Source of the DNA: Luteolibacter sp. SL250
Lineage (GTDB): Bacteria; Verrucomicrobiota; Verrucomicrobiia; Verrucomicrobiales; Akkermansiaceae
NCBI RefSeq assembly: GCF_026625605.1
Contig: NZ_CP113054.1
Span: forward strand, 2,170,001 to 2,234,000
DNA: 64,000 nucleotides
Direction of reading: 5' to 3'
Shown: positions 53,654-62,234 of the stretch, piece by piece
Layout: each line of letters starts with the position of its first letter
Position numbering within the stretch: position 1 is the first letter of the stretch
Notes under the pieces: generated by a model
The model's input: only the letters and a program-made list of their open reading frames with translations
Database searches by the model: none
Told to the model about the DNA's origin: nothing
Program-made: the position numbers and the translations under genes

Positions 53654-54409
53654 ATGGTAGGCTGGATTCACGCAGGGCTGTTGGGTGTGGGGGTGTGGCT
53701 CCTGCAGGCGTGCTCCATGACGCCTCCGCCGGCTGACCCCACGCCTCCGGGAAAGATGGCGCGGCAGATCGTGGCGGAGAGGGCCAGCGTGGTGCTGGTC
53801 ACCGCGAATGAGGACCTCCAGGGCTGGCAGGGCAGGAAATTCTCCCAGACCACCGCTCCGTCCGATGCGGATGGAGGCTCCGCCGCACCCATTTCTCCGG
53901 ATGGTTATTTCCTGACCGCCAACCACGTCCTGGAACGCATGGAAGGCAGGAATGTCTTCGTCTTTTATACCCGGAGTGGAAAGCTGGAGGTGAACAAGGC
54001 GCGTGTCGTCTGGCGTTCCGCCCCGGGGGATCTGGCGCTGCTCCACGTCCCGGTGCGGACACCCTACTATTACCAATGGACGCCGGGTGACCGCTGGTTG
54101 CCGGAGGGCACGGAGGTCATCCATGGCGGAGTCTCCACCGGATACCGTTCCGGCAATGGAAAGTTGTCCTCGTCCCTGCCACCGGAAGGTCCCTTCACCG
54201 GTGTGCGCAAGTTCAAGATCGACATCCCGCTGCTGCCCGGTGACAGCGGCGGCCCGGTGGTGAATGCGGTGGGCGAGCTGGTGGGCATCAACTCCGCGGT
54301 GGAGTTCCTGGTTCCGCTGGAGACGGCATTCTTCGTGGATTCCGAGTGCAGCCGCCCGAACACGAAGAAGCTTGAACAGATTATCCGAGCTGACCGCGCG
54401 AGACAATAA
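53654..54409 (+). CDS. Trypsin-like serine protease lipoprotein
   Basis: The 251-residue protein begins with a lipoprotein signal (LLGVGVWLLQACSM) and lies in the envelope. The chymotrypsin-fold triad is visible: His in FLTANHVLE, Asp in APGDLALLHV and Ser in LPGDSGGPVVNAVGELVGIN. No PDZ domain follows, so it is smaller than DegP/HtrA. The target is unknown. ATG 53654 gives the signal peptide. The stop TAA at 54407-54409 lies in a partly duplicated head of repeat copy D. Confidence 0.88.
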   Translation: MVGWIHAGLLGVGVWLLQACSMTPPPADPTPPGKMARQIVAERASVVLVTANEDLQGWQGRKFSQTTAPSDADGGSAAPISPDGYFLTANHVLERMEGRNVFVFYTRSGKLEVNKARVVWRSAPGDLALLHVPVRTPYYYQWTPGDRWLPEGTEVIHGGVSTGYRSGNGKLSSSLPPEGPFTGVRKFKIDIPLLPGDSGGPVVNAVGELVGINSAVEFLVPLETAFFVDSECSRPNTKKLEQIIRADRARQ

Positions 54410-54416
54410 GGAGGGA

Positions 54417-54699
54417 GTAAGGAGGGTGGACATTGCGGCTGCGCCGCTATGTCCGCTTCGCTCCCATTCCTGTCCACCGGCGGCATTGGCGATAAAAGAA
54501 GGAGAAGTTTTCAGTGTTTTGACTCAGACGATTTTAACTTCCAGTTCGTCTCAGTTGCTTCGCAACGGTGTTTTCAGGGAAGAAAAGAAAGCTGATTGCG
54601 ATTCTCACCTTTCTTCCCTTCGCGCCCTTTGCGACTTTGCGGTGAATCTCTTGTGATTCGCCAATGCCGCCGGAGGACAGGAGTGTCCTCCCTCCTTAC
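54417..54699. repeat. REP/BIME-like paired inverted element, copy D
   Basis: The left arm GTAAGGAGG-GTGGACA has its 4-nt loop replaced by 38 nt before TGTCCACC (54425-54478). The right arm is GGAGGACA-GGAG-TGTCCTCC (54672-54691) and ends CTCCTTAC. The core shares sequence with copy B in opposite orientation. It lies between the convergent stops of the protease and PVC cytochrome genes. TAAGGAGGGAG is repeated at the left end, and GTAAG next to the right end. Confidence 0.85.
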
Positions 54700-54700
54700 C

Positions 54701-57700
54701 TTACTTGCTGATCGGCTGGGAGATCCGGAGATAGGCGAAGAGATCCCGCATCTGCTTGTCGGAAAGCTGATCCAGCAGACCCTCCGGCATGAGGCTGAGA
54801 CCGGCGGCCTTGCTATCCGCAATCTGCTCGCGCGGGACCGTCGTGTCATTCCCATCGAAGCCGCGCAGGACGATGACGTTGCTGTCCTGGTCCGCGAGGA
54901 AGCCGCCGAGCACCCGGCCATCCTTCGTCGTGACGGTATGGTTGCCGTAGCCCTCGCGGATCTCCGCATTGGGATCGACGATGCTGACGAGCATGGTGCC
55001 CAGATCCTCCCGCTGGTAGCTGGTCAGGTTCGGCCCGATGTTGCCGCCCTTGTGGAAAAGCTGGTGGCACGCGGCGCAGCGTTCCATATAGATGGCTTCC
55101 CCGGCGTAGGGATCTCCCGGCGCGGCGGAGAGGATGCGTTTCACTTCCTCGATCCGTGGGCGGAAGGATTCCCGCGCGGCGGGTGCTTTCACCGGGAAAA
55201 GGATCGCCAGCTTTGAAAGCAGGGCATCGTCCTGGTGCTGCCGCAGGCGGACGAGGAGATCACCGGAAATAGCGTCACGCGGGATGGCGGAGGACTCGAC
55301 CGCGGAAACAAGGGACAGCGCGGATGCCGGGCGCGAGGCGAGCAGGGCGAGCGCGGCATCCCATCGGTCACGCGGCAGCCGGGGAAGGGCTGCGGTGACA
55401 GCCGCTCCGATACTGGAATCATCGTAGAGCGTCAGGGACGCGAGGCTGGCGTTCGCCAGATCCACAGGCGAGGCGGCGTCCGTTGCGATGGCGAGCAGCG
55501 CGGCCCTCGCTGGCGGGTGCTGGATCTCACCGAAGATGCGGGCCAGTTGCAGGCGTTCCGGTGCGGGTGCCTGCGGGTTGGACAGGATGGCCAGCGCCTC
55601 ATCCAGCGCGGCGGCCTCTTTCTGGCGCAGGCGCAGGTGGAGGGAGCCTTTCCCCAGCTTTGCCATTTCCTCCGCCAGTTCCGGAGGGAGCGGCGGCAGG
55701 GCGCGGCCCTGGAACGCCTGGCCGAATCCTTCCATCAGCGCGGCCTTGTCCTCCGGGGTGGAGGCCAGCGCGAGCAGGCGCGCGGCGCGGATGAGATCCG
55801 TGCGGGTGCCCGCCGCGGCGAAGCGGCGCATCAACCGAGGGGTGATGTGGGTGCGGACGATGGAGCGTGCCCACAGCTCGGGACGTTGCTCGAACAGGCC
55901 GGTCACCTCGGCGGCGGACGACTTGCAGTGGGACTCCAGGACGAACCACGCCATCATCGGGATGAAGGCATCCCGGGCATCGATGTCCCGTGAAAGGATC
56001 TCCGCGACCAGCGGCAGCGCCTGGTCTCGCCCCAGCCGCCGCGCGGTGGAAAGGATCTGGCAGCGCACCTCCGCATCCGGATCCGTGGCAGCCAGCGTCA
56101 GGATGGTCTTGTGGATGCGGGGCGTGAGTTGCTTCGCGTCGCCGAGCAGGCGGATGGTCCATGCACGCACCATCGGCGCGGGGTGCCGCAGGCACTGGAG
56201 GACCAGCGTTTCATCCAGTGCGCCGGTCTGGTGGAGCACCCACAGGATCTCCAGTGCGGGGTGCGCACTTCCAGCAGGCGCGGAGAGCAGGGCGGCGGCA
56301 TCCGGGATCGTCGCCTTGCGCTCGGAAAGCAGACGCACGGCGGTCTGGCGGTGCCAGAGGTTGGAATGGGAAAGCGTGGCGATCAGTTCCGCGTCGGTTT
56401 TTTTGGAAAGATCGGTGCCGCGCTCCAGCGGCAGATCCTTTCCGCGCAGGCGGTAGATGCGGCCGGTGAAGGGATCGATCTGCCCTTGGTAGTTCTGGCC
56501 GTGAGCGATGTATTCCTCGCGGAAGTCCGCGATGGTGATGCTGCCGTCCGGGGAGGGCGTGAGATAGACCGGGCGGAAGGTCACGTCATCGCTGGTCAGC
56601 GCGGGATCGACATCCGTGGTGGAAAAGGTGCTGCCGGCGGGGATGCGGGTGGAGGCGGTCAGCTTCCGGTGGAGGGGATCCGCACCCATCAGCAGGCCGC
56701 GCCACTTTTCCGGAATCGCCGTGCCTTCCATCATGATGATGTTGTGCGTGAAGCGGGCGATGGGATGGCTGGTCGCCATGTCCTGCAGCTCGCCGAAGGA
56801 GTAGGGATTCGTCGGCGGGCCGAACTTGTCCGGGGAGGTGCCCTGCTTCAGGTAGAGGCCGTCCTGAATGTGGTGCCAGCCGCGGGTGTTGCCGCCGTTG
56901 TGGCCACTGAAAAGGCGCCCCTCCGCATCGAAGTGCAGGCCGAAGGTGTTGCCGCTGCCGTCCGCGAAGATCTCGAATGCCTTCGTCGCCGGGTGGTAGC
57001 GCCACACCGCGCAACCTTCCAGATAGATCAACGGCTTGTTCGTGCCATCGATGCCCGGTGTCGTGTCGATGTGGCTGCTCACGGTGCTGCCCTGCGCGCC
57101 GTAGAGCCATCCGTCCGGCCCCCAGGTGAGGCCGTTGGCGGTGCTGTGGGTGTCCTCCAGACCGAAACCGGAAAGGCGGACTTCCGGATCACGGTCCGGC
57201 ACATCATCGCCATCCGCGTCAGGATAGAAGAGGAGATAGGGCGCGTGCATCACCCAGATGCCGCCGTGGCCGTGGAGCACGGAGTTCGCCATGTTCAGCC
57301 CGGTGAGGACGTTCTTGTGGCGGTCGTAGGTGCCGTCGCCGTCGGTGTCCTCATGCACGCTCACGATGTCCGCGCCCGGCGTGTGGTGCGGCGGCGCGGG
57401 TGGCACGCGGTCGTATTTCCCCCGGTAGTAGGCATCGCGGGAGATCATCTTCAGCCCGGCGGGGTAGGGATACTGCCGGTATTGGGAAATCCACATCCGC
57501 CCGCGCGCGTCGAAGCTCACATGCGTGGGCTGGGCGACTTCCGGTTCATGCAGTAGAGACTCCACCACCAGGTCCGGCGCGGGCTTCAGCTTCGTGAGCG
57601 CCTCCGCCGGGGACACCTGCTTCCCGCGCACAGGCTCCGCCGGCGCCTGGAGCACCGTGCTGGCCGGACGCCAGTCCTTGGGCGTGTAAGCCGCCGCTGC

Positions 57701-58225
57701 AGGTGGCTGGGCCAGCGGTTGCAGGTTGTTGTCCTTTGGCTCTCCCGCCTGCACCAACCAGTCGCGGTCCAGCCGCACCTCATCCAGATATCCGCCGAAG
57801 ACCGGCGCGTGGGTCAGTCCCTTTTCCGCTGCCTTTCCCTCCAACCGGATCGCCAGCGTGTTGAAGACATCGCCCTTCAGGATGTCCTTCGGCACCTTGA
57901 AGCGTACCGGCGCATCCGCAGCGGCCTCCTTCGCGTCCACGATCACCGTGCCGTTGAGATACACCTTGAACGGCCCGGGGATGTCCTGGAGGGCGAGCGT
58001 CATCGACTCCCGCCACAGGTCCTTCGCATCGGACGACGGATCGACCAATGATTTCGCCACATGGAGATGGGCGCGGTACCACAGCGGCTGCTTTGCTCCG
58101 AAGGTCTGTCCTTTCGCGGGAACCGGTTGCAGCACCCACTCCGCGGAGGCGATAGGTGAAAGGCACAGCAATCCGGCGACGGCTGCCCCGGCGTTCCGGA
58201 AAGGAAATGATGGAGTGGATTTCAT
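54701..58225 (-). CDS. PVC-type CxxCH haem-binding dehydrogenase-like protein (1174 aa)
   Basis: A signal peptide (AAVAGLLCLSPIASA) is followed by an N-terminal region that may be a beta-sandwich (residues about 25-190). A membrane-bound-dehydrogenase propeller (VVESLLHEPEVAQPTHVSFD, HGHGGIWVMHAPYLLFY, GLTWGPDGWLYGAQGS) comes next, then a helical HEAT-like region. The C-terminal cytochrome c domain has CAACHQLF, and GGNIGPNLTSY, which carries the motif for the other haem-binding part. This is the Pirellula/Verrucomicrobium haem-binding family. It probably oxidises a sugar or alcohol in the periplasm with electrons passed to c-haem. ATG 58225 gives the signal peptide. The TAA stop abuts repeat copy D. 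Confidence 0.88.
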   Translation of the reverse strand: MKSTPSFPFRNAGAAVAGLLCLSPIASAEWVLQPVPAKGQTFGAKQPLWYRAHLHVAKSLVDPSSDAKDLWRESMTLALQDIPGPFKVYLNGTVIVDAKEAAADAPVRFKVPKDILKGDVFNTLAIRLEGKAAEKGLTHAPVFGGYLDEVRLDRDWLVQAGEPKDNNLQPLAQPPAAAAYTPKDWRPASTVLQAPAEPVRGKQVSPAEALTKLKPAPDLVVESLLHEPEVAQPTHVSFDARGRMWISQYRQYPYPAGLKMISRDAYYRGKYDRVPPAPPHHTPGADIVSVHEDTDGDGTYDRHKNVLTGLNMANSVLHGHGGIWVMHAPYLLFYPDADGDDVPDRDPEVRLSGFGLEDTHSTANGLTWGPDGWLYGAQGSTVSSHIDTTPGIDGTNKPLIYLEGCAVWRYHPATKAFEIFADGSGNTFGLHFDAEGRLFSGHNGGNTRGWHHIQDGLYLKQGTSPDKFGPPTNPYSFGELQDMATSHPIARFTHNIIMMEGTAIPEKWRGLLMGADPLHRKLTASTRIPAGSTFSTTDVDPALTSDDVTFRPVYLTPSPDGSITIADFREEYIAHGQNYQGQIDPFTGRIYRLRGKDLPLERGTDLSKKTDAELIATLSHSNLWHRQTAVRLLSERKATIPDAAALLSAPAGSAHPALEILWVLHQTGALDETLVLQCLRHPAPMVRAWTIRLLGDAKQLTPRIHKTILTLAATDPDAEVRCQILSTARRLGRDQALPLVAEILSRDIDARDAFIPMMAWFVLESHCKSSAAEVTGLFEQRPELWARSIVRTHITPRLMRRFAAAGTRTDLIRAARLLALASTPEDKAALMEGFGQAFQGRALPPLPPELAEEMAKLGKGSLHLRLRQKEAAALDEALAILSNPQAPAPERLQLARIFGEIQHPPARAALLAIATDAASPVDLANASLASLTLYDDSSIGAAVTAALPRLPRDRWDAALALLASRPASALSLVSAVESSAIPRDAISGDLLVRLRQHQDDALLSKLAILFPVKAPAARESFRPRIEEVKRILSAAPGDPYAGEAIYMERCAACHQLFHKGGNIGPNLTSYQREDLGTMLVSIVDPNAEIREGYGNHTVTTKDGRVLGGFLADQDSNVIVLRGFDGNDTTVPREQIADSKAAGLSLMPEGLLDQLSDKQMRDLFAYLRISQPISK

Positions 58226-58340
58226 GCGATGGAGTATTCTGGCTGTGCCTGCAGCGTCCCGCGGCAGGCTGTGGTGGCGGCGTCTCGCCGGTTTCTTCAG
58301 GTCCGGCGGCGGGACGCCACCGGCACGGCGCATCCACGAT

Positions 58341-59150
58341 TCATTCTCCGCTGCCGAGAGGCAGCAGTTCATATTTCCTCACCACCATTTCCGCGCCTTC
58401 GGTCTGGATGGCGATGGGGCCGGAGGAAGGTTGCGCGGCGAAGCCTTCGTTCACCATCCGTCCGTTGAACAGGATGCGGAGAGTGCCGTTTTCGGAAATG
58501 ACCTCCATCCTGTTCCACTCGCCCACGGCGGCGTCGGGATCATCCTTGCCCTTGAAGTCCACGACATCCTTCCAGTCCTCGTCGCGCTTCTCCCAGTTGA
58601 TCCTGCCGGACTTCAGCAACTGGCGCGGGGAGCCTTTTTTCCAGCGTTTCTCGCCGTCGCGATCCAGTTCGAACTCCGCCTCCATCTGGCACTGGACGAC
58701 GGTGCCGTCCGGCAGCTTCGGGCTGAGTACGAGGAAATCGCCCATGCCGCCCTCGATGATCTGCGCCTCGATGCTGGCGATCCAGGTGCCGCCCAGCGCA
58801 CCCGCCGGGCCGTGGCAGTGGACGAGAATGCCGCTGTCCCGCGCCTTCTCCGCACGCTTGCCCCAGGTCTTGCCGGTCCACTTGAACTCCGTCACCAGAC
58901 GGTAGTTTTCATAGGCAGCCTTGGTGATCATGTAGCCGTATGCATGGCCGGTGATGGTGAGCTGCCCGTCCTTGAGGACGAAGATTTCCCCGGGCTTTCC
59001 GGTGATCTCCATCTTGTCATTGATGTGGTAGTCCACTTCGCCCTTTTTCATCAGGTCGAGGATGTCGATCTTTTCGGTGACCTTGACCGGTTCCGCGGCG
59101 GAGAGCGTGGCGGCGGTGGCGAGGAAGGCGGAGAGCAGGAGATATTTCAT
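58341..59150 (-). CDS. DUF1080 (3-keto-disaccharide hydrolase-like) secreted protein
   Basis: The 269-residue protein has a signal peptide (LLLSAFLATAATLSA) and the DUF1080 concanavalin-like beta-sandwich. Typical strands are FVLKDGQLTITGHAYGYMIT, YRLVTEFKWTGKTWGKRA, DSGILVHCHGPAG, WIASIEAQIIEGGMGDFLVL and GEWNRMEVISENGTLRILFNG. Some members hydrolyse 3-keto-glycosides. The gene lies between two PVC cytochrome-dehydrogenase genes on the same strand, which would supply 3-keto substrates in such a pathway. Specific substrate unknown. Confidence 0.88.
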   Translation of the reverse strand: MKYLLLSAFLATAATLSAAEPVKVTEKIDILDLMKKGEVDYHINDKMEITGKPGEIFVLKDGQLTITGHAYGYMITKAAYENYRLVTEFKWTGKTWGKRAEKARDSGILVHCHGPAGALGGTWIASIEAQIIEGGMGDFLVLSPKLPDGTVVQCQMEAEFELDRDGEKRWKKGSPRQLLKSGRINWEKRDEDWKDVVDFKGKDDPDAAVGEWNRMEVISENGTLRILFNGRMVNEGFAAQPSSGPIAIQTEGAEMVVRKYELLPLGSGE

Positions 59151-59200
59151 GGGTTGTCGGAGTGGTTGTGGGCTTGGTTCGCAAAGAGAAGAGATTGTTG

Positions 59201-59268
59201 AACCGCAGATGGGCGCAGATGAAGAAATCCAATGAGGATTCTTCTCCTATCCATGTTCATCTGCGGTT
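59201..59268. terminator. Inverted repeat between PVC protein and DUF1080 genes
   Basis: AACCGCAGATG at 59201-59211 and CATCTGCGGTT at 59258-59268 form an 11-bp perfect stem with a loop of 46 nt. It lies between two same-strand genes (59151-59276) and could attenuate the transcript or be a short dispersed repeat. Confidence 0.55.
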
Positions 59269-59276
59269 GATTTCAT

Positions 59277-62234
59277 TCATTTGGTTGGGGTCTCCCCCCG
59301 TAGGAAAGCGAGGAGGTCGGCCATCTGGCTGACGGTGATGCCGCCCTCAAGACCGACAGGCATGAGGCTGGCATCGTGGGATTCCATGGAGGAAATGTCG
59401 GCGCGGGAGATGGTTTCGGAAACACCGCCGGGCATCTTCAGCACCACGGCGGCGGGTGTGTCGGAGTCGATGATGCCGGAAAGCATGCGGCCATCCTTCA
59501 TCTTCACCATATAGGCGCTCCAGCGGGCCTCGATCATCCGGTTGGGGTCGAGGATGTCATTGATCAGCGCGCGCTTGTCCTTCGCCCGGACGTCGGAAAT
59601 GTCCGGTCCCACGGAGCTACCATGACCCTGGTAGGTGTGGCAGGTTGAGCAGAGCTGGGTGAAGAGTTCTTTGCCCCTGCCCGAGTCTCCCTTGACATCG
59701 GCGGCAGGGAGATAGGCGGTGATGACGCCCGCGCGGTCGTCAGCCGGACGCTCGAACAGCTTTTCCGCGAGGCCCTTGATGGTGGCGTCCTTGCTCTGGA
59801 GAAAGCGCCAGCGGGACTCCGCATCGACCAGGGATTTCGGCACCTCGCCGCGGTCCATGCGCTGGAGCATGTCCGGCAGCGTGCCGGGGTCATTTCCCAG
59901 CATGGCGATGATCTCCTGCCGCAGCGCGGGATTCGCGGTTGGCAGGATCTCATAGAGCAGCGGCGCGGTTTTCTTCGCGCCATGCTTCCTGACGATGGCG
60001 AACGCGGCGCGGGAGATGGCGGCGGGTTGGCGGCCTGAAACCAGATCCTTGAGAACAGGTGCGGCGGCCTCATACGGTTGCTGGGAAAGCAGCGGCATGC
60101 TGGCGATGCGCAGCTCGTCCGGCAGCGAGGCATCCGCGATGATCTTGCCCGCCTTCTCCAGCAGGCCCGGGATCTCAGCACGCGGATCTCCCTCACCGGG
60201 AGGAGGCACGGACGCGAACTCCGCCAGAGACTTCACACCCGCCTTCGGCAAACCTTGGGCGAGTCCCTCGAGTACTGCCGCCTTCCACCACCTCAGTTCG
60301 CCCGGAGCGGTGCGGAGTGATGCAAGCAGCACGGTGAGATCTTCCTTGTCCTTTGACGCGGCGGTCATCGCTGCCAGGTCACGGATGAACGCGGAGCGCG
60401 TGTCCGCCGCCTTGTCCGCGAATGGTCCTGCCAGCAGGTCCCCGGTGAACCGTCCGGTGTGACCGGCGAGGTGGACCATGACCGCCTGCTGGAACCATGG
60501 GTCGTCCAGATCATCCGTGGCGGCCAGCAGCGCGCGGATGGTGGAGGGCACCTCCGCTGCGGTGGAGCGCGTGGTCAGCAGCGCGAGCATGCGCGCCCGC
60601 GTGCCACCGGACATCGCGGCACGGGAAGCGGTCTCCCGCGTCTCCTTGCCGAAGTATGCCGGATGGCGGTGGGCGATGAGGACGATGTTTTCCGCCAGCT
60701 CCGGTGGTGCGTTCTCCGTCAGTGAAAGCAAAGGCTCAGTGACTCCGGCCCGTCCGGAGAGCGTGGCGTGGAGCCAGAGCGTGTGGAGCTTTCCAAGCGG
60801 GGTAGGCGGCTTGCTTTCCGCAAGGGCGTCCAGCGTGGATCGGAGCGCCTCCGGCGTGGTTGCCCGTTCGCGGAGCAGGCGCTGTGCGGTCTCGCGCTGC
60901 CATGCGTTCGGATGGGAGAGCCAAGTGATCAGTCCGGCGGTGTCCTTCGGCGCGGCGGTGGGCTTTTCCGGAGTGACGCCTTTCGGCACGATCTTCCAGA
61001 TCCGTCCTTCGTTCTCGCCGGTCCGCATGTCGTGGGACTTCACGAAATCATCCGGAAAGAACCGCGCGTGGTCGATGAAGCGGCGGTAGATGTCACAGAC
61101 ATACAGCGCGCCGTCCGGTCCGGTGGTGATGTTCACCGGCCGGCACCATTCGTCGCTGCTGCGGAAGAACTCCGTCTGGTTCCCGGTGCGGGAGGTGGTG
61201 AGGCTGCCGCCGTGGGCCTCCGGCCTGCGGAAGCGGGTGATGAGCTGGCCGGTGGGATCACAGACAAAGATCTCGCCCGCCAGCTCCGGCATCAGGTGGC
61301 CGCGATACACGCCCAACCCGCAGGCGGAGGTGTTTGTGCCGGAGTGCGCGTCGGACGTGGTATGGGTGATCTGAAGGGGAAAGACGCGCGAGGCCGGGCC
61401 GTGCGGCGCGATGTTCTCCCACGGTTGCCGCGCGGGTGCGGTGGTTCCCGCCAGCGTCTCCGGTGGCACCACCGCGAACATGACCGGGCTGCGGTTCGAT
61501 GAACAATAGTGCCGCCCCCAGTCGTCGAAGCCGCCGCCATACTGGCCGAAGCCCGCCGCCGCGTGCAGGGCACCCGTTTCCGGATTCCACCGCAGGTTGG
61601 TCCGGGCGATGTCCGTCTTCGCACCTTCGCTGCCGTCTCCGGCCACGGGGTAGATCTGCTTGCTGTCCAGGCCGTTGTTGAAATACACCTCCCCATCCGG
61701 ACCCCAGCGCGGCGAGGCCACCTGGAGCTGGGAGAAGGATGGATTGAACCCGGCGATGAGCGGCCTGCGCACGTCCGCCACTCCATCGCCATCCGTATCC
61801 TTCAGGAACAGCACCTGCGTGCGCGTGGTGGCGATGAGGCCGCCCTCGTGTGGCAGCAGTCCCTGCACATGATCCAGTTTGTCCGCGAAGGTGGCGGCCC
61901 GGTCGAACGCCCCGTCGCCATCCGTGTCGATGAGCCGCTGGACACGGGACAACGGAACTCCGTCCGGGCCGCCGAGAGGGTAGTCGATCATGTCCGCCAC
62001 ATAGCACGCGCCCTCCGCGTCCCAGCACATCTCGACCGGGTCACGGACCAGCGGCTCCGCGGCGGCCAGTCGCACGTTGTAGGCACCGTCGATCCGGATG
62101 GAGGACAGGGTCTTTTCAGGAGTCCATGCTGTTTCCCGCGGCTGTGCCAAAAGCACACCGATGAACGGAGAGCAGGGCAGGGCGGAAAGGAGCAGAGGCC
62201 AGGGGCGGAAAGATCGCATGGAGGACAGGGTCAT
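59277..62234 (-). CDS. PVC-type CxxCH haem-binding dehydrogenase-like protein (985 aa)
   Basis: A signal region (PLLLSALPCSPFIGVLLA) is followed by the PVC dehydrogenase propeller. Visible parts are VRLAAAEPLVRDPVEMCWD, calcium-binding-like DTDGDGAFDRA and DTDGDGVADVRR, and DWGRHYCSSNRSPVMFAVVP. Helical HEAT-type repeats and a C-terminal cytochrome with CSTCHTYQGHGSSVGPDIS follow. It lacks the extra N-terminal sandwich of the 54.7-kb paralogue. It starts with ATG 62234, overlapping the stop of the ceramidase-like gene (ATGA), so the two are coupled. Its role in periplasmic sugar or alcohol oxidation is inferred. Confidence 0.9.
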   Translation of the reverse strand: MTLSSMRSFRPWPLLLSALPCSPFIGVLLAQPRETAWTPEKTLSSIRIDGAYNVRLAAAEPLVRDPVEMCWDAEGACYVADMIDYPLGGPDGVPLSRVQRLIDTDGDGAFDRAATFADKLDHVQGLLPHEGGLIATTRTQVLFLKDTDGDGVADVRRPLIAGFNPSFSQLQVASPRWGPDGEVYFNNGLDSKQIYPVAGDGSEGAKTDIARTNLRWNPETGALHAAAGFGQYGGGFDDWGRHYCSSNRSPVMFAVVPPETLAGTTAPARQPWENIAPHGPASRVFPLQITHTTSDAHSGTNTSACGLGVYRGHLMPELAGEIFVCDPTGQLITRFRRPEAHGGSLTTSRTGNQTEFFRSSDEWCRPVNITTGPDGALYVCDIYRRFIDHARFFPDDFVKSHDMRTGENEGRIWKIVPKGVTPEKPTAAPKDTAGLITWLSHPNAWQRETAQRLLRERATTPEALRSTLDALAESKPPTPLGKLHTLWLHATLSGRAGVTEPLLSLTENAPPELAENIVLIAHRHPAYFGKETRETASRAAMSGGTRARMLALLTTRSTAAEVPSTIRALLAATDDLDDPWFQQAVMVHLAGHTGRFTGDLLAGPFADKAADTRSAFIRDLAAMTAASKDKEDLTVLLASLRTAPGELRWWKAAVLEGLAQGLPKAGVKSLAEFASVPPPGEGDPRAEIPGLLEKAGKIIADASLPDELRIASMPLLSQQPYEAAAPVLKDLVSGRQPAAISRAAFAIVRKHGAKKTAPLLYEILPTANPALRQEIIAMLGNDPGTLPDMLQRMDRGEVPKSLVDAESRWRFLQSKDATIKGLAEKLFERPADDRAGVITAYLPAADVKGDSGRGKELFTQLCSTCHTYQGHGSSVGPDISDVRAKDKRALINDILDPNRMIEARWSAYMVKMKDGRMLSGIIDSDTPAAVVLKMPGGVSETISRADISSMESHDASLMPVGLEGGITVSQMADLLAFLRGETPTK

